Source: Anoplolepis gracilipes (lineage: Eukaryota > Arthropoda > Insecta > Hymenoptera > Formicidae). From it: a DNA stretch of 64,000 nt. Position numbers and translations under genes: made by a program. Numbering within the stretch: position 1 is the first letter of the stretch; each line of letters opens with the position of its first letter. Shown here one piece after another: positions 20,127 through 34,320 of this stretch. The notes under the pieces are model-generated. The model ran no database searches. It was not told the DNA's origin and saw nothing but the letters and a program-made list of their open reading frames with translations. The stretch spans positions 13,107,501 through 13,171,500 of the forward strand of contig NC_132978.1 in NCBI RefSeq assembly GCF_047496725.1, read 5' to 3'.

Positions 20127-20643
20127 ATGCGGTTCCGATCGCCGATGCTTCTGTTTTACTGCACTGTCTCGCTTGCGATCACGCGACAGGTCGAGAACTG
20201 TCAAAAGAACGTCGATGACGACGAGCTGATCTGGGAGTATGACGTTAGAAGGCCGCATCGAACCGGTGCTTATCAAGTGCGTTATCACATCGTATTCTTG
20301 TGGTCTTGTTGAATTTTCTAACGTCGGATTTTCGACTCTTTCTCTCTCTTTTTCTTCACGTGTCAGCTCTATTGACAGCTGTATAAGTTCATTCACGAAT
20401 CTACATACATTTCTCGATTGTAACCAGGAAGTAGAAGCGGATTACGGTCCGACGGACGTGAGAATCACATGCATAAAATACGATTCATTGTCTGACGAAG
20501 ATAACAGCGCGATATGGATCACTTCCGGCGGAATCGGACACGACTTTGTCAGGCTAAAATTCAGATCGAAATATTCACGGGGTCTTCACTACAGAGTCTT
20601 CGTTTACGGACAACCCACTTTGAGAAGAAATTCGCTATCTTGA
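20127..20643 (+). CDS. Small secreted MBF2-family protein (121 aa)
   Basis: Two exons, 20127-20276 and 20428-20643, joined in phase 0 across a 151-bp intron (donor GTGCGT, acceptor ACCAG). I chose the second in-frame ATG because it starts a good signal peptide: MRFRSPMLLFYCTVSLAIT followed by a polar mature chain. Exon 2 carries the MBF2 signature: a D-x-x-ITxIxxxD strand, then ITSGGIGHDFVRLKFRSKYS, then GLHYRVFVYGQ at the C-terminus, the canonical spacing of the family. MBF2 was first described as a silkworm transcriptional co-activator, but most insect members are short secreted proteins, often annotated in ants as salivary peptides. The actual role here is unknown. An AATAAA lies near 21126. 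Confidence 0.85.
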
Positions 20644-22772
20644 TGATTATTCTCTCAGAAACCTTCGCAAATTTTTCACTGTATTTAATCTCCTCTCATT
20701 CTTATTTTTATATAATCATAAGTATTCAATCTCTTTGTGAATGTTTTATCCTTTTTTTGAGATTGTTTTTGTATACATATCTATAAAAAGAGCTTAAAAG
20801 TGTAATAGTGCGTAATATGCATGTTTTATTGGGGTTAAAATGTTTTTTTTTTTTTTTCGTAGTTATTTTTGGAAAAAACTTATTATTAACAGTAATATGG
20901 CAAACTGACGATATATGTGTCAAAATAGAAAGATTAAACGTCACCCGCTTCGTTTTAGTTGTCTGCTTAAATACAATCATAATTTGTGTATTTTGCTATA
21001 CGAATTTTCGATTGACGCTGTCACGTTTGCGGAGTAAATCCGAAGATTTACCACCGTTGTGTAATTTAGGACGTTAACCCTTCGCGTGTTCCAATAATAT
21101 ACGGACAGAAATGTCTCGTAACATGAAATAAAAAGAATCTGATAATAAATTTGTCCCGTTCTTCCCTCTCTCCCCTATCTTCTACACGTTCTTTTTGATA
21201 AAACCGACAAAAATATAAATGCAAGCACAAATAATAAGTTTTTCTGCAATAATTATTCCTTCTTCATCTTATATAATTAGACGTATAATTATGATAATGT
21301 GATAAATCTTTCGTATATAAAAAAAAAAAAAAAAAAAAAAATAATTTTACGTACAAGAAATTAGTCGAAAATGTAGGATAAAATTTTCCATAATTTTGTA
21401 TAAAAAAAAAATTAATTTTAAAAATTGACAATGTAGGTACAATAGGATCTTCAAATTTGTAAAATTCATGTAAAATTAATGTAAAATGATTTAACAGAGT
21501 TCATTAGAAATTCAGAGGGAGTTTATCGTTTTCGAACAGGCGCAGTGCCATGTAACCTATATATCCATTGTGGCTTGTAGGCCAAATTCCAAAACCAGAC
21601 TAACGTGACCGCAGCGATAAGCTCGCCTCGGGTTCCACGTGGAAAGGTGCGGGAACCACCTCCTCTAGATTGGAAAAGCATAATACGAACTAACGGGGGT
21701 ACCATCCGCGGATTGCCTCCATTGAGAGACCGAGCAGGAAAGAAATATATATTTTCGCTGCGTGCAGGAAATAATTACGTGGTCGAACATGCGAAACGAT
21801 ATCCGCCGTTCCTTCGGGCAATTACGAAAAAGTTTGATCGGCTAACGGTTTGAGCGTGTCGAGCGGTTTTCGGGATGGCGGAATGATTTCTTGCTCATCG
21901 TTTATCAGAATATGCAAAGACAGTTTCGACATCTCAAGCTTTCAATTAAATTCTTTCATTTCAGATATAATAGGCTCTATAATTTATTTTACAATTTTAA
22001 TTATATATTATTTTTATTATATAATAATAATTATTGATATTTTTTACTCATTTTTTGCCTCATTATCAGATAGTTTTTCTCAAATGTAATTATTAAAAAA
22101 AAAAGTTATTATATATATAATAAATTCATACATTATAAATAATAAATCTATCAATCACACACATCATGCGTACTTTTCAACCTATTTTAAATTCAAATAT
22201 TCCAATGTGCTTTTTGAAAGGACATCAAACTACATGATGTAACTATATATAATAGTCCTGAACATACGGAGGTAAATATTATGCTACATTTACACGCAAC
22301 CAAGTATGATAAATACACGCCTAGTTTGGAGAGATTTTACACTGCGCGGTGCGGCGCCCCGAATGTTCACACGGCGCATAGGGGATGATAGGACACCCTC
22401 GTGTAAGACATTTACTATCCCTCTCTTCCTCCCCCTACGCTCCTCTGACTTGCGGGGACCGCGTTTAAGGTAGGCGTTTGCGGCACGCGATCATCCTTTC
22501 CACCCTCTACGCGGTGGTGGGTGGTGGTATCCCCCGGGAATAAACGGTAGAAGCGTCACGACGCCGACGTCGACGACGCCTTCAGTGAAAGCCGACCGTT
22601 CGTGGTGAACGCAAGCACCCCCATCGTTTGGGTCGTGGCTGTCGTCGAGAAGCCCTGAGGAAACTGTATCGCCGCCAACCATCTATCTCCTTCATTGCCG
22701 AAAAGAAACACTCTACTTCTCGGTCTCTTACAGAGAAGTCTCGCAATCCAAACATCAAGAAGACACGTAAAA
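20644..22772. other. Intergenic region and probable rootletin promoter/5' UTR
   Basis: Mostly AT-rich, with an A-run at 21320-21341. A GC-richer segment at 21500-21850 has short overlapping open frames on both strands that I do not accept as genes. From ~22330 to 22770 the sequence is strongly CpG-rich, which suits a housekeeping-type promoter and 5' UTR for the rootletin first exon. Confidence 0.45.
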
Positions 22773-23057
22773 ATGCCGCGGGTGAGTCATACCATTTTTT
22801 TAAATTTTAATATGCGAAATAGATTTTTTATTATTTATTTATTTATTTGTAATCCTTGCCTTTCGGCTTAAGATGGCTTCCAGCTTACATATTTTACGTA
22901 TTTACATATAACCATTTCGTATCTTGAATTCTATAAATCCCATATGAGTACGCTTACTAATTCTACTAAATATAATTCAAAAATATATCTCATAAAATAA
23001 AATAAACTAAACTGACATGAATAAAATAACTCCATAAAAATATAGAAAATATAATAA

Positions 23058-23122
<65 letters not shown>

Positions 23123-23906
23123 TATATAAATATCTATGTATACAAACATATACATACATAAACTATATAATCTATAATTCCTTGAAATCAAACCTACCAA
23201 TTTATTTTTATCCAGAATTTTAAGTTAAAATCAAAATACAAATTAAAACCAGAAATTACAATTAAACTTAAATTATACTTGAAATTAAAACTTAAAATCA
23301 AAATCAAAATTAAAATCAAAATTAAAATTAAAATTAAAATTAAAATCAAGATCAAAATCAAAATCAAAATACACAGTCCCAACTGAATTGAAACAGATTA
23401 TTTAATTAGTATTTAATTATTAGTATTTTAATAATAAAAAATATATTATAAGAATGTTTTTATTATGTTGGGATTCACACTTTGCGCGTCAAGATATTCA
23501 ATACATAAATAATAAGTTATACTGGTTGTATAGAAGACTTGTATTGCTACATCTTTTAGCTGTTTTAACTGATTTTTTTAATAATAAATGTATAAAATAA
23601 ATAAATATAAAAATAATAAATAAATACGTACATCTTCTTTAGACTTTAGGCGATACAAAAAAAACAAAAAATAGTGAGAAAGTATTATATAATGATATAA
23701 AATCGCTTTTATGATAAATAGACTTTTGAATAAAGCATTGTGTGTACACTAATATATATGCACAAATAAATGTTATAACAAAAAGAATTGAGTTGAGCTC
23801 TTTGATATTCTAATTGCATTTATCATAAAGCAGATAAACTAGTCATTGTTCTAATAATAATACTTTGAACTTTCTAACTTTACATTATGTGAAGTCTAGT
23901 ATTCAT

Positions 23907-23954
<48 letters not shown>

Positions 23955-24880
23955 ATATATATGTGTGTATACATGTGTGTATAAGTATATGTTAATAACG
24001 TATGTTACATCTATTATATTTTATAATATTTAAAAAAATGAATTTAAAGTGATTACTATTACATTCACAACAAAATTCAGCTATGAATTTCTTTGAAAGT
24101 TGTTAGGAATATTGCAAATGATAATCCCAATTGTCACAATGCATGTCACAGTTAGTCTCTCGTGTATTGTCGAGAATACAAAATATACAAATATATATAA
24201 TAAATATCTATCATCAATAAAAATCTATCTCTATTATATCAATTAAATTCTTTAATTTAGAAAGAGAGAAAGAGAAAGAGAGAGATTAAATTCTCGATTA
24301 TATGCACATACATATATAGAAGCATCAATTCTCGATACTTAATTGCGTACGACGCTCTTATCGCACGGTTGATCGACAAAGTCTTCAAGCAAGGGGTTGG
24401 CCCCTGTAAGGTTAATTCTCGAAATGAAATGAAATTGTTAGTAGCACCGGTAACTAGTTCCGCGCCTAGCGAGAGTTGATTGACTCCTTTCATTAGCTCA
24501 AATATTGATTTTACGCAAAAGCGATCCCAACATTGCCGGTTCTCACTCGCGATGTAATTGATAAACATAAAAGCTAATTAACTAATAAAAGTAGAAATAA
24601 TAAAAGTAATTATTGTTAATAAATTAATTAAAGTAATTATTATGTAATTTTTCTCCAGTTCTTAAAATTATGTACCTACGTATAAAACAACAATTATACG
24701 TATCATGCAACATGACATATACAATTATTAGAATAGTTCTTATCTTTATTCGTTCAAAAAACAATATGTAAATATGAATGGAAAATATAGAATCTATCAT
24801 TTTTCCTGATAAATCTCGTTTCAAGAAAACTTTTAAAAGATTTTGAAGAAATTTTTATTTTAAAAAATTTCTTTTTTTTC

Positions 24881-24931
<51 letters not shown>

Positions 24932-27900
24932 CGCTCCCATGAAAAAAAAACGGTAGCTATTTTAATTGATAAATAATTATTTTGATACTTTTTTTTACTA
25001 ATAAATACAAAAAATATATCAATTTGATATACATGTAAAAAACTGAGACTCACCACTGGACAGTTTCATGCAGACTATGACGCATTCGGGGTGTCGAAGT
25101 AAAATCATAATAATCTATTCATAAAGACCTGGGGTTCATTCTGTCACGTGTCGTATCTCACTCATTAGTCACGTGTCCATTACGTTTTATACATTTTCTA
25201 TAGAAACAAAATAAAGCAAAAACACTGTCAGAAAAATTTATTTATAATTGTAATATTTATAATTTTAATTGATTATGCATTCGCATACATTGAAAAAATC
25301 GATATCCGTTTTGATATACTAAAATAGATTTTGACTCATATTTCTTACTCACAGTTAGCGTAAAATCGTAGTATAATGCTCCATACACATACTAAGCATT
25401 TTTTTTTTGTTATTAAACACAAACGTATTAAATTTATGATATGTAAATGAAATATGATAAAATAAAATTTACATGAATATATTATATTGCTGCGATTGTA
25501 AATACGAATAAATTTGAAAAGAGAACTTTCCGAATTGTGTTTGACTAACAATAATAAAAGTAAATATGCGACATATGTTACCCTTGCAATACCTGAAATG
25601 CAACCCTCGGTGTATTTTAACTCGCGTGTACCGATACTAATCACCAAGCAAATCGATCGATATATGACAATGCACGCAGCGAAATACATTTATTTCATTT
25701 GTATATCGAGAAAGAAAAGACGAAAGAAAGAGATCAATATTCTGCTCACAAGATTCCGATGTCATAAAAATTTTTTTCCCCCGATAAGAATAACATAGAG
25801 TTGTATTCTATGTTTAAAATCAGGGATGAGAAAGTTACTTTTTAAAAGTAACTAGGTACTGAGTTAAAATAGTAACTAATTACTGTTATTCGATTATCAA
25901 AAGTAATTAGTTATAGTTATCGTTACTTTTTTAATGTTAAAACAAGATCAAAAATTAAATAAAAAATATACTTTTGTAATATATTTTATTTAAAAAATTA
26001 ATAATTAAAATGTTAATAAAATATCAATAAATTTTTTATTTTAAATTTGTAAAACCATAAATAATAAAGAAAAAATTTTAAAACGCTCAAAGTATAAATA
26101 AAAAAATTTTGCATTAAATTTATAAACTATAGTCACATACACGATATATTTTTTGTACTCTTATAATTATGGTCCGTATTCAGAATACGTTTACAAAGAT
26201 GTTAGCGCGTTCTAAATACAAACCTATATGAATATCTGTTGGTAATTGAAGATTGAGTATACAAAAATAGAAAATATAATATGTTATAAATAGATTCCAT
26301 ATATAAAAAGTAACGATAAAAGTAACTGTTAAATTTGTTACCGTTACTAAAAAAATGTAACTGTAACGGTAACGACGTTACAAGTAACGCGGTACTTCCC
26401 AACCCTGTTTAAAATGGATCGCAAAACCTGTCCTCGCAATATGTGTACATATGTTGCATAATTTCGAAAGCGCTGCGTTTTACAAATCGTTACGGGCAAT
26501 GTCCATTATCGTTATATAATCGTATCAACTATGCTGATGCAACATTTTGATCGACATTCGAGTCAAACAAATATCTTTAATTTTCCACATATTTATACGT
26601 AGCGTTGTGTAATTCACGTTTGTTTTTAATTTACTTTCAATTTCTTACACTCTTGTGTTTGTATACTTGTGATTAACGTGTGGTATTTACATGATAGCAT
26701 ATCATTAACATATTAGACTTGGAATCTTAATCATTGGACATTGGTCACGAATAATTTCCGTGTTTTAAAAGCACGTTATTTTCTTCAGTTTTTCTAGATT
26801 TCAAATTTAAAAATTGTAAAACTGCATCGATGATCCGGCAATATCAAAATCTCCAATATAATTAATAAACACGAATAATAAATTTTTACAATCGAATGAA
26901 ATTTATTATGAGGACGTACCGAATAAAAATCACGTATTAATGCGTATGTTTTGAAACATTATCGACAACATTATGAAAATATTTAGCATGTAACAAATCA
27001 CGTTTCGCACACGATGAATGCGATTTATATAGAATGCAATGTAGAGATTTTCCATAATCTCAAATTCTTGCAATATTTTTTCTCGAATGTCGCAAGTGAT
27101 AACATGTCGGGAAATGTTATCAAAGAGGATAAAACTCTTTCAGTTTTCAATTTTATGATAATAATGGTTAATCTTAATAAAGTTCACGACACATACAAAC
27201 GATAATACAAAACGAAAATTGGTGCAGTCTGCACACATGATCAAGGGCAAAGATAAGTATCATTTACGAAACTATATGACTGCGAATATATCTAGGCATT
27301 TGACGCGAATTCCCTCACGCTTATTCATGCTATTATTAAAGACGCGTAATTCCGCGTCTTAATATAGTTACTTTCTTCGCGATTAATCGATTCAAAATTC
27401 AAATTTTTTAATCTCATATATAAATCTTATATAGTTGGAATTTTTTAAACATCTTTTTTGAAATTTTTCGAAATAAATGTTGTTTTCCCGATGATTTTTG
27501 TTTCGTCGATGGAAAAAAAATGAACTTCCTCACTTTGTGTTAAAAACCCATAGGACGTTACGGGACGAAGCGAGAAGGCGAGGGAAAAGCGATTACAACT
27601 TCATTGACCCATGAAGTCACAGTCTGTAAAAATCTTCCTCAGATATATACATATAGATAGACAGAGAGACAGACATACTTGATACGATTCGATATTCGAC
27701 TTCTTTTCTCAATGGGGACTTTACGACGGAAATCTTAGTTAAAAAAAAAAATTCTATGGCGAAATTGAAACTTGTTATTTTCTCGCATTTAAAAAAATCT
27801 CGCGTCCTTCTGACGGCTATCGATTAGCACGAGGACCGCGAATGACGGATTTGAAAAAAATTATAATTTATATTAAACATGCTATTGCCTACGAGATACG

Positions 27901-30900
27901 CTATCATGCAATGCGTAATAAATGAAGACACTTATATACATAATGAAGTCTGGGTCGGCATTTGATACCAAAACGAAATTCTGCACTTTGAGACTGACCG
28001 ATTTCCGCACTTCATTTGTCACTTGTGACAAATACAATAATCTGCAAAATTATTGCAAATCACAAAGTCCAATGCTAACTAAAAGATGTCGCGTCTTCAA
28101 CGAATAAACGAAACGACGATAAGCCTACCAATGAAGCATGCTTATTACTACTGTGTTTTGAATACTAAAAAAGAAATATATTTGCACATTTCTTTTGAAA
28201 TAATTTTTCACGAGGAAGAAAGAAAGAGGTTGCTTTATTTAATACTTAATATTAAAGTTGTTTTAATTTTTTTTTTTTCAATTTTATGTTTTAATACCAC
28301 AATTTTTCTCTTTCCTTTTCTCGCAGAATTAGATTGTTTTCAAGATTATGCAAATTGTGAATAGAGAATTCGAATAACCGAGAGCCTTTCGGTTTCTACT
28401 GATTTTCTAGGATCTTTCTCGATCTTTGAACAAAAGTTAGGCTAATTTCTGTCCTTTCTGTGAGGGCTTTTATAGTATCTGACATTTAGTAGCGAATAGG
28501 AAGTAGAAGAAGCTCAAGTCTACTACCAGGCACTGAATGGCACCAATCGATATATGCCCAGAATATCACTGCCGAACATTGGCTTGACTTCCGTGTGCAA
28601 AGACTTCCTTTGTACTTTAAGTTGCCACGATGATTTGAAACTCGCCGCATGAATCGACACTATAGTTTCCATTGAATAACATCATCCTTAAAAAGTATAC
28701 TCTATTCGTGCTAACCATTAAATTTCAATAAATTTCGCGCATTCATTCTAGATTGCAGTTTTTCACTAACAATAAGAAGTATTTGAGAATCTAACGTGTG
28801 ATTATCAGTTGAGCGTCTTTTTATCATATTGTTAGTTGCACTACAAGAAGCTAACTCTATATTGAGTTTCCAAATCAAATATTTTTATTAAAAATTACGA
28901 TCCGAAAGGAGCGTATAAAACTAATTAAAAAAATAAAAACACTTTTATATTAAAACTTATGTAAAATATAACAGATAATAAATCCTGTTAGAACTTATTT
29001 TTGCGATATTTATCCAGGAGTTAAACAACTAGAACGATACTATTCGTGTAGAACGTGGAAAATGAAACGGTCAATTAATGCGATTCTACGTGTTGATTCC
29101 CGGTGTATGACTTCGCAGCACGTTTAATTCACGCGATTATATATGCAGTTATCATCACCCCCATATGAGAATTTCGCACACCTGGGCTAATAATCGCTAT
29201 GAAAGATAAACCGTGTCTTCAATTTGGCGAATATGCATCAACACTAGACTTAATATTATATTTTTTTCAAAATAATATAATAATAGTAACGATTATTAGT
29301 TGATTAGTTGATTACATACATATAATATAATTAAAACATTAGAAAAATATTATTCCACATTGCATTAATTCAATTTCGTTAAATTGATTGATTTTATCTT
29401 GCAACAATAATTATTGTATATAATTATTGCTTGTATATATATATATATACAATAATTATATACATCAATAATTATCGTTGTAAGATAAAATCAATCAATT
29501 TAACAAAATTGAATTAATGCAATGTGGAATGATAATTTTTTAATGTTTTAATTATATTATGTATGCATATACAATAATTATCGTTGCAAGATAAAATCAA
29601 TCAATTTAACGAATTAATTAATGCAATGTGGAATAATAATTGTTTAATGTTTTAATTATATTATATGTATATATAATCAACTAATAATCATTACTATTAC
29701 TTTATTATTTTTTTATAATATATAATTCAAAAACATATCACACTTATATACTCTTATATATATATATATACAATAATTATTGTTGCAAAATAAAGTCAAT
29801 CAATTTAACAAAATTGAATTAATTAATGCAATGTAGAATAATAATTTTTAGAATGATAATTTTCTGAATGGTTTAATCTATTTGATATTATTTAAATGCA
29901 CATACGAAAAAATAATCATAGGCTTCCAGTATTCTACTTTGAAAACGATATCGTTAAATAGTAACAATTAAAGTTAAAAACAAAAACACGGAGACAACAT
30001 ACACAAAGTACGTTCAGAATTTCTATTTCGCCAATTTGTTTCGTGTTCATATATCATGATAAAGGCGTATTTCGGTATCACGCAAAGACCGGCGTAATCA
30101 ACGAACAACCTGACCTATAAACAACGTAACTATAAACAAATCTGGGATATCTTTCTTCCAGCGGGATCACGGGTTCAACTATTATACCGACAAGGATCTA
30201 CAAAAAAAACCTCGACAAAGACAGATTAATCGTGTTGTTTTACCGTTTAATTAGTTTTAATCTGCTCTTAAGTTATCTACAATAAAAACAAAGATTACTA
30301 TTTCTATAACCAAAGATAGGATATCTGTGATAAAATAAACGCAAAGAGATAATTCGCTAAAAATTGGAAGAGGGAGAATATTAATTATACAATACACATA
30401 TATACAAAGCCTTATGTATATAAAAGGCAATATATCAAATATAACGTATTAATAATGATCTATAAAAAATGTATTTGAAAAAATCGTGACATTGCTAAAA
30501 CATAAACTGATTAAAAATGTAACATGTTTTTTTTTCATATTTTACATTATACTACAGTATAATATAAAATATGAAAAAATTATCAAATTATTACTTAATA
30601 TATTATGTGTTACAGCCAATTTCGAAAGGAACATCTCAATTATCGGCACGGGGACAGATGGAGAGGCGGCGGCCACCGTTTCTCAGAGCTTCCAGCAAAG
30701 CCAAGGAGGTAAAAAAAAATATTATATTATAAAATAAACGTCGATATATACAGAAAATATATATTTATGCAGAATAAAATCGAAAGAGAGACATCAAGAA
30801 TTAAGAATCTGACTTAGAAAAGACAAAGTTTTTTTTTAATTTAAAAAGTTAAAAAATTTTCCATTATATTACAAGTTAAAACTGTTTGAAAAAAAAATCC

Positions 30901-33900
30901 AAAAATTTGTCGATATTAATCGATATTCATAGTGTCGATTTATCACAGATTTATAAAAATTTTATATATAGTGTACGTAAAAAGACGCACATTTAATCTT
31001 TAATCTATAATCTATGGCTGCGATCAAGACTGCAAATGCTTCAAAATATTATTCTATCTTATTTCCATGATAAAAATAAAATGATATGTTTCGAAGCATT
31101 CGTAGCGCAGTCTTGACCGTGGCTTATAATTTATGTTATGTGATTCATAAGTACAGGAGCATTGAGTATGACATCACCAAGTTGTCATGGAAACCTACAA
31201 TAAATAAACAGAATCCTAACCACAAAAAAAAAAAAAAAAAAAAAAAATAAAAACACTTGGAGTGGTGTATGATTTTATCGTAAAAACAAGAATAATAATA
31301 CAAATAATTTTTTAAATTTATTGATCTCGAGATGTATATGTGCTAAATAATTTTCTCGAATTGAAAGCACTCTTTTAATGGAAAGGAGAAATGCAGTTGA
31401 CTGTAATGTTTATTTTTGATGATAGACCATCCCTTATATTTATCAGATATTTATACTTCATCAATATGATATTTATGCATATCAATATTGATAATAATAA
31501 TTTTGAATTGAAATAAGTTATCGCATATCTTTGTTATATGTAAGTAAGTTGTTATACGTAAGTAAGTTTTAGAGTATGTAATAAAAATTTATGTTTACAG
31601 TAAAAAAAAACCTAGAAATAATTTTGAATAAGAATTGTTTCATCTTTTTTTATTTAGTTTCTATTGCTCATGCACTGGTATTAAGAAAAATTAGAGAAAT
31701 GTTATTGCAATAATATAATATAAAATATTTAACATTGAAGAAAAAATCAGAATATGATTATATAGCAGAGCAATGAATTAAAAAAAAAATCATGTATTTA
31801 TAGACAGAACGAGGCAGTGGGAAGATGGATTCTGCACGCAGTGGGGGTGCCATAGAGGAACAGGGTAGCGATGAAGATCTGTCACCTGATGCTTTAGTTA
31901 GACAAAATTATGAGCTCCGTCATCGTTTAGAACAAGAGGCTGCAAGTTACAAGAGACGTTTAGACACTTATCGACAGGCTCAACAACACCAAGCTGCTCT
32001 TGTCTCACGTTTACAAGCTAAAGTAAATATTGTAAATTCTCTTTATTAAGGAGACTGCAAGCTGATATATAAATAACAAATTTATTAGTGATAAACAAAT
32101 AATAATTAAAGATATATTTTAGGTTTTACAGTATAAACAAAGATGTTCAGAATTGGAAACTCAAATGGCAGAAACAGTTCCATGCGATACCAGTAAACCA
32201 GCAACTGCCACAGTATCATCTACTTCTGCATTAGAGGCTGCTCATCAAACGCTCAGGGATATACGCGAGGAGCAAATTCATGACCTGGATACTGCCTTGC
32301 AAAAACTTGGAGAGGAACGACGAAAGTATGTAGAAATACAATATGGATTAGCATATGAAGCTGTATCCTTTAATTAATAAATATATAGATTATATTTTAT
32401 TTTATAAAGATACTTTCTTTTGCCACAGATGCGAAGAACTTTTGCAACTAAACTCATCTCTGAAAGATCAACTCGAAGAATCTCATCAAACAAATGAAGC
32501 ATTAACTACTGATTTGCAAAAATTAAGCAACGATTGGGATGTATTGCGTGAAGAGTTGGCTATCAAGGAAGATGAGTGGAAAGAAGAGGAACAGGCATTC
32601 AATGAATACTACATCTCCGAGCACAACAGATTATTGAATCTGTGGCGTGATGTCGTGTCTGTTAAAAGATTATTTGCAGAAATGAAATCTGCTACAGAAC
32701 GAGATTTGTCTAAATTACGGAACGAAATTATTTCCTCATCCAATGAAATGACATCAGCATGCAACAGCACAAGTTTTACTATGAAACTACAAGCAGCTGC
32801 AGTGCAATCAACGGTATAAAATCATTTTATAATTAGACTAATAACTATATTTCTATCTACATGATTATGTTGTATTGATATTTTATATTATACTTTTCTC
32901 CCTTACTTTATTTTCAGCCGTCCCATAGAATACAACAACAGGAGGAAGAACAAGCTGTAACTGTTTTGAAAACAGAGATTACAGCACTTAAGCAACAACA
33001 CGCTGCTGATCAGCATGAAATTCGTACGAAAGACGACCGGATAGATCAGCTTATTCGAGAAATCCGCAATTTAGTAGATATCAATTATTTTAAAGTTCAA
33101 ATTTAATTTATTAATTAATTTTAATCACACTTACATATGCACATGTTTCCCGATATATACAGGAAGAAAGATGTGGTGTTTCTGAAGCGGCAGTGACTCA
33201 AACTGCACGTATGCAAGAGGATATCGAAGTATTAGAATCTGCGTTAAGAGATATCGCGCATGCTGTGATTCAAGATGCCGAGTGTCGGGATGTTGATGTC
33301 AAGCAGGCACTTCCGCATATTCACTTATCATCTGGTGGAGCGATTTCGCAAAGATCGCCGAAAAGAAGCGCGAGAAGCAGTACTATACCAGCACTCGCTG
33401 AGAGCACTATAAGCGCAGTACGAGCAGCTCTACAGAAATATCAATTAACTATACGCGAATTACAGGTATATGTATTATGTAAGGAGAACAATATATTCTC
33501 TATACATTAATTGTGCTTATAAATGTTTTCTGTAATTTAGATAAAATTACAAACCAATAAGGAACAGCTTTTAACAATGCGGAAACAATGCGATACCGCA
33601 GAAACAAACGCTCAGACATTAAGTATAAAAATGACAGAATTGATATCTCAATTGGATACATGTCGTTCGCAATGTACACAGCTAAATCAAGAGAAAGAAA
33701 TGTTGCAGAAAAGTCTTGATACTGTAAAATTGGAGAAAAATGCATTGGATAAAAATAAAATGGAGCTCAATAGTATGGTAAGCTAAAGTATTAAACGATT
33801 TTTCTTACACGATTGTTAACACTGCAGGCATTAATTGATATTTATATTACAGCTAGAGGCTCTTAAAAGTAATTATGAAAAACTTCAAAAGACCAATAAT

Positions 33901-34274
33901 AAATTACAAAAACTATGTGATAATCTGGAAGATGAAAAATTGTATTTGCAGAGTGAGCTTAGCAGAGCATCAGAGGACGCTAATTTAAAGTAAATAAATT
34001 AACAATTATATAAATCGCACTTTAATTCTGCTAAATTACTTTTATATAAGAGTAAATATATATATTTTGTATAAAATAATTTGTAGAGAATTAAGTTTAC
34101 GGTCAGAAGAGGATAGATGTAGTAAAATGCGAGAAGAACTTTTGACACTACGAGAAGATTTAAATAAAGCTTATCTTGCCAAGGATATGTTGGAACAACA
34201 AAAATTCGAAACTGATGGATTGATCTCTCAAATTGAAAAAAGCAAAGGTATTCCTCTCCCCCCTTCGTGTTCTC

Positions 34275-34320
<46 letters not shown>

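Larger units (their letters stand above)
22782..30615. other. Large first intron of rootletin (7.8 kb), repeat-rich
   Basis: If the CpG-rich first exon is correct, this is intron 1. It contains (TA)n runs (23073-23117, 23917-23945, 24885-24928), an (AAAATY)n array, a hAT-type MITE and a palindromic repeat cluster. Moderately GC-richer, non-repetitive islands at 24340-24560, 27530-27650, 28380-28680 and 29030-29240 could be conserved noncoding elements. No coding sequence seen. Confidence 0.4.

Noticed and set aside
21523..21853. Plus-strand 82-codon and minus-strand 60-codon frames in a GC-richer patch
   Set aside because: Overlapping on opposite strands, no domain, no splice partners; GC content alone explains the lack of stops.
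22628..22810. A 60-codon frame through the rootletin first exon as an alternative start
   Set aside because: Spliced at 22781 to 30616 this frame stays open through exon 2 but runs out of frame into exon 3, so it cannot make rootletin.
23000..23160. Minus-strand Tyr/Ile-rich frame
   Set aside because: Pure (TA)n microsatellite translation.
30163..30190. GGGTTCAACT stretch resembling a tRNA B box
   Set aside because: No A box at the right distance and no acceptor stem pairing; no tRNA fold could be drawn.
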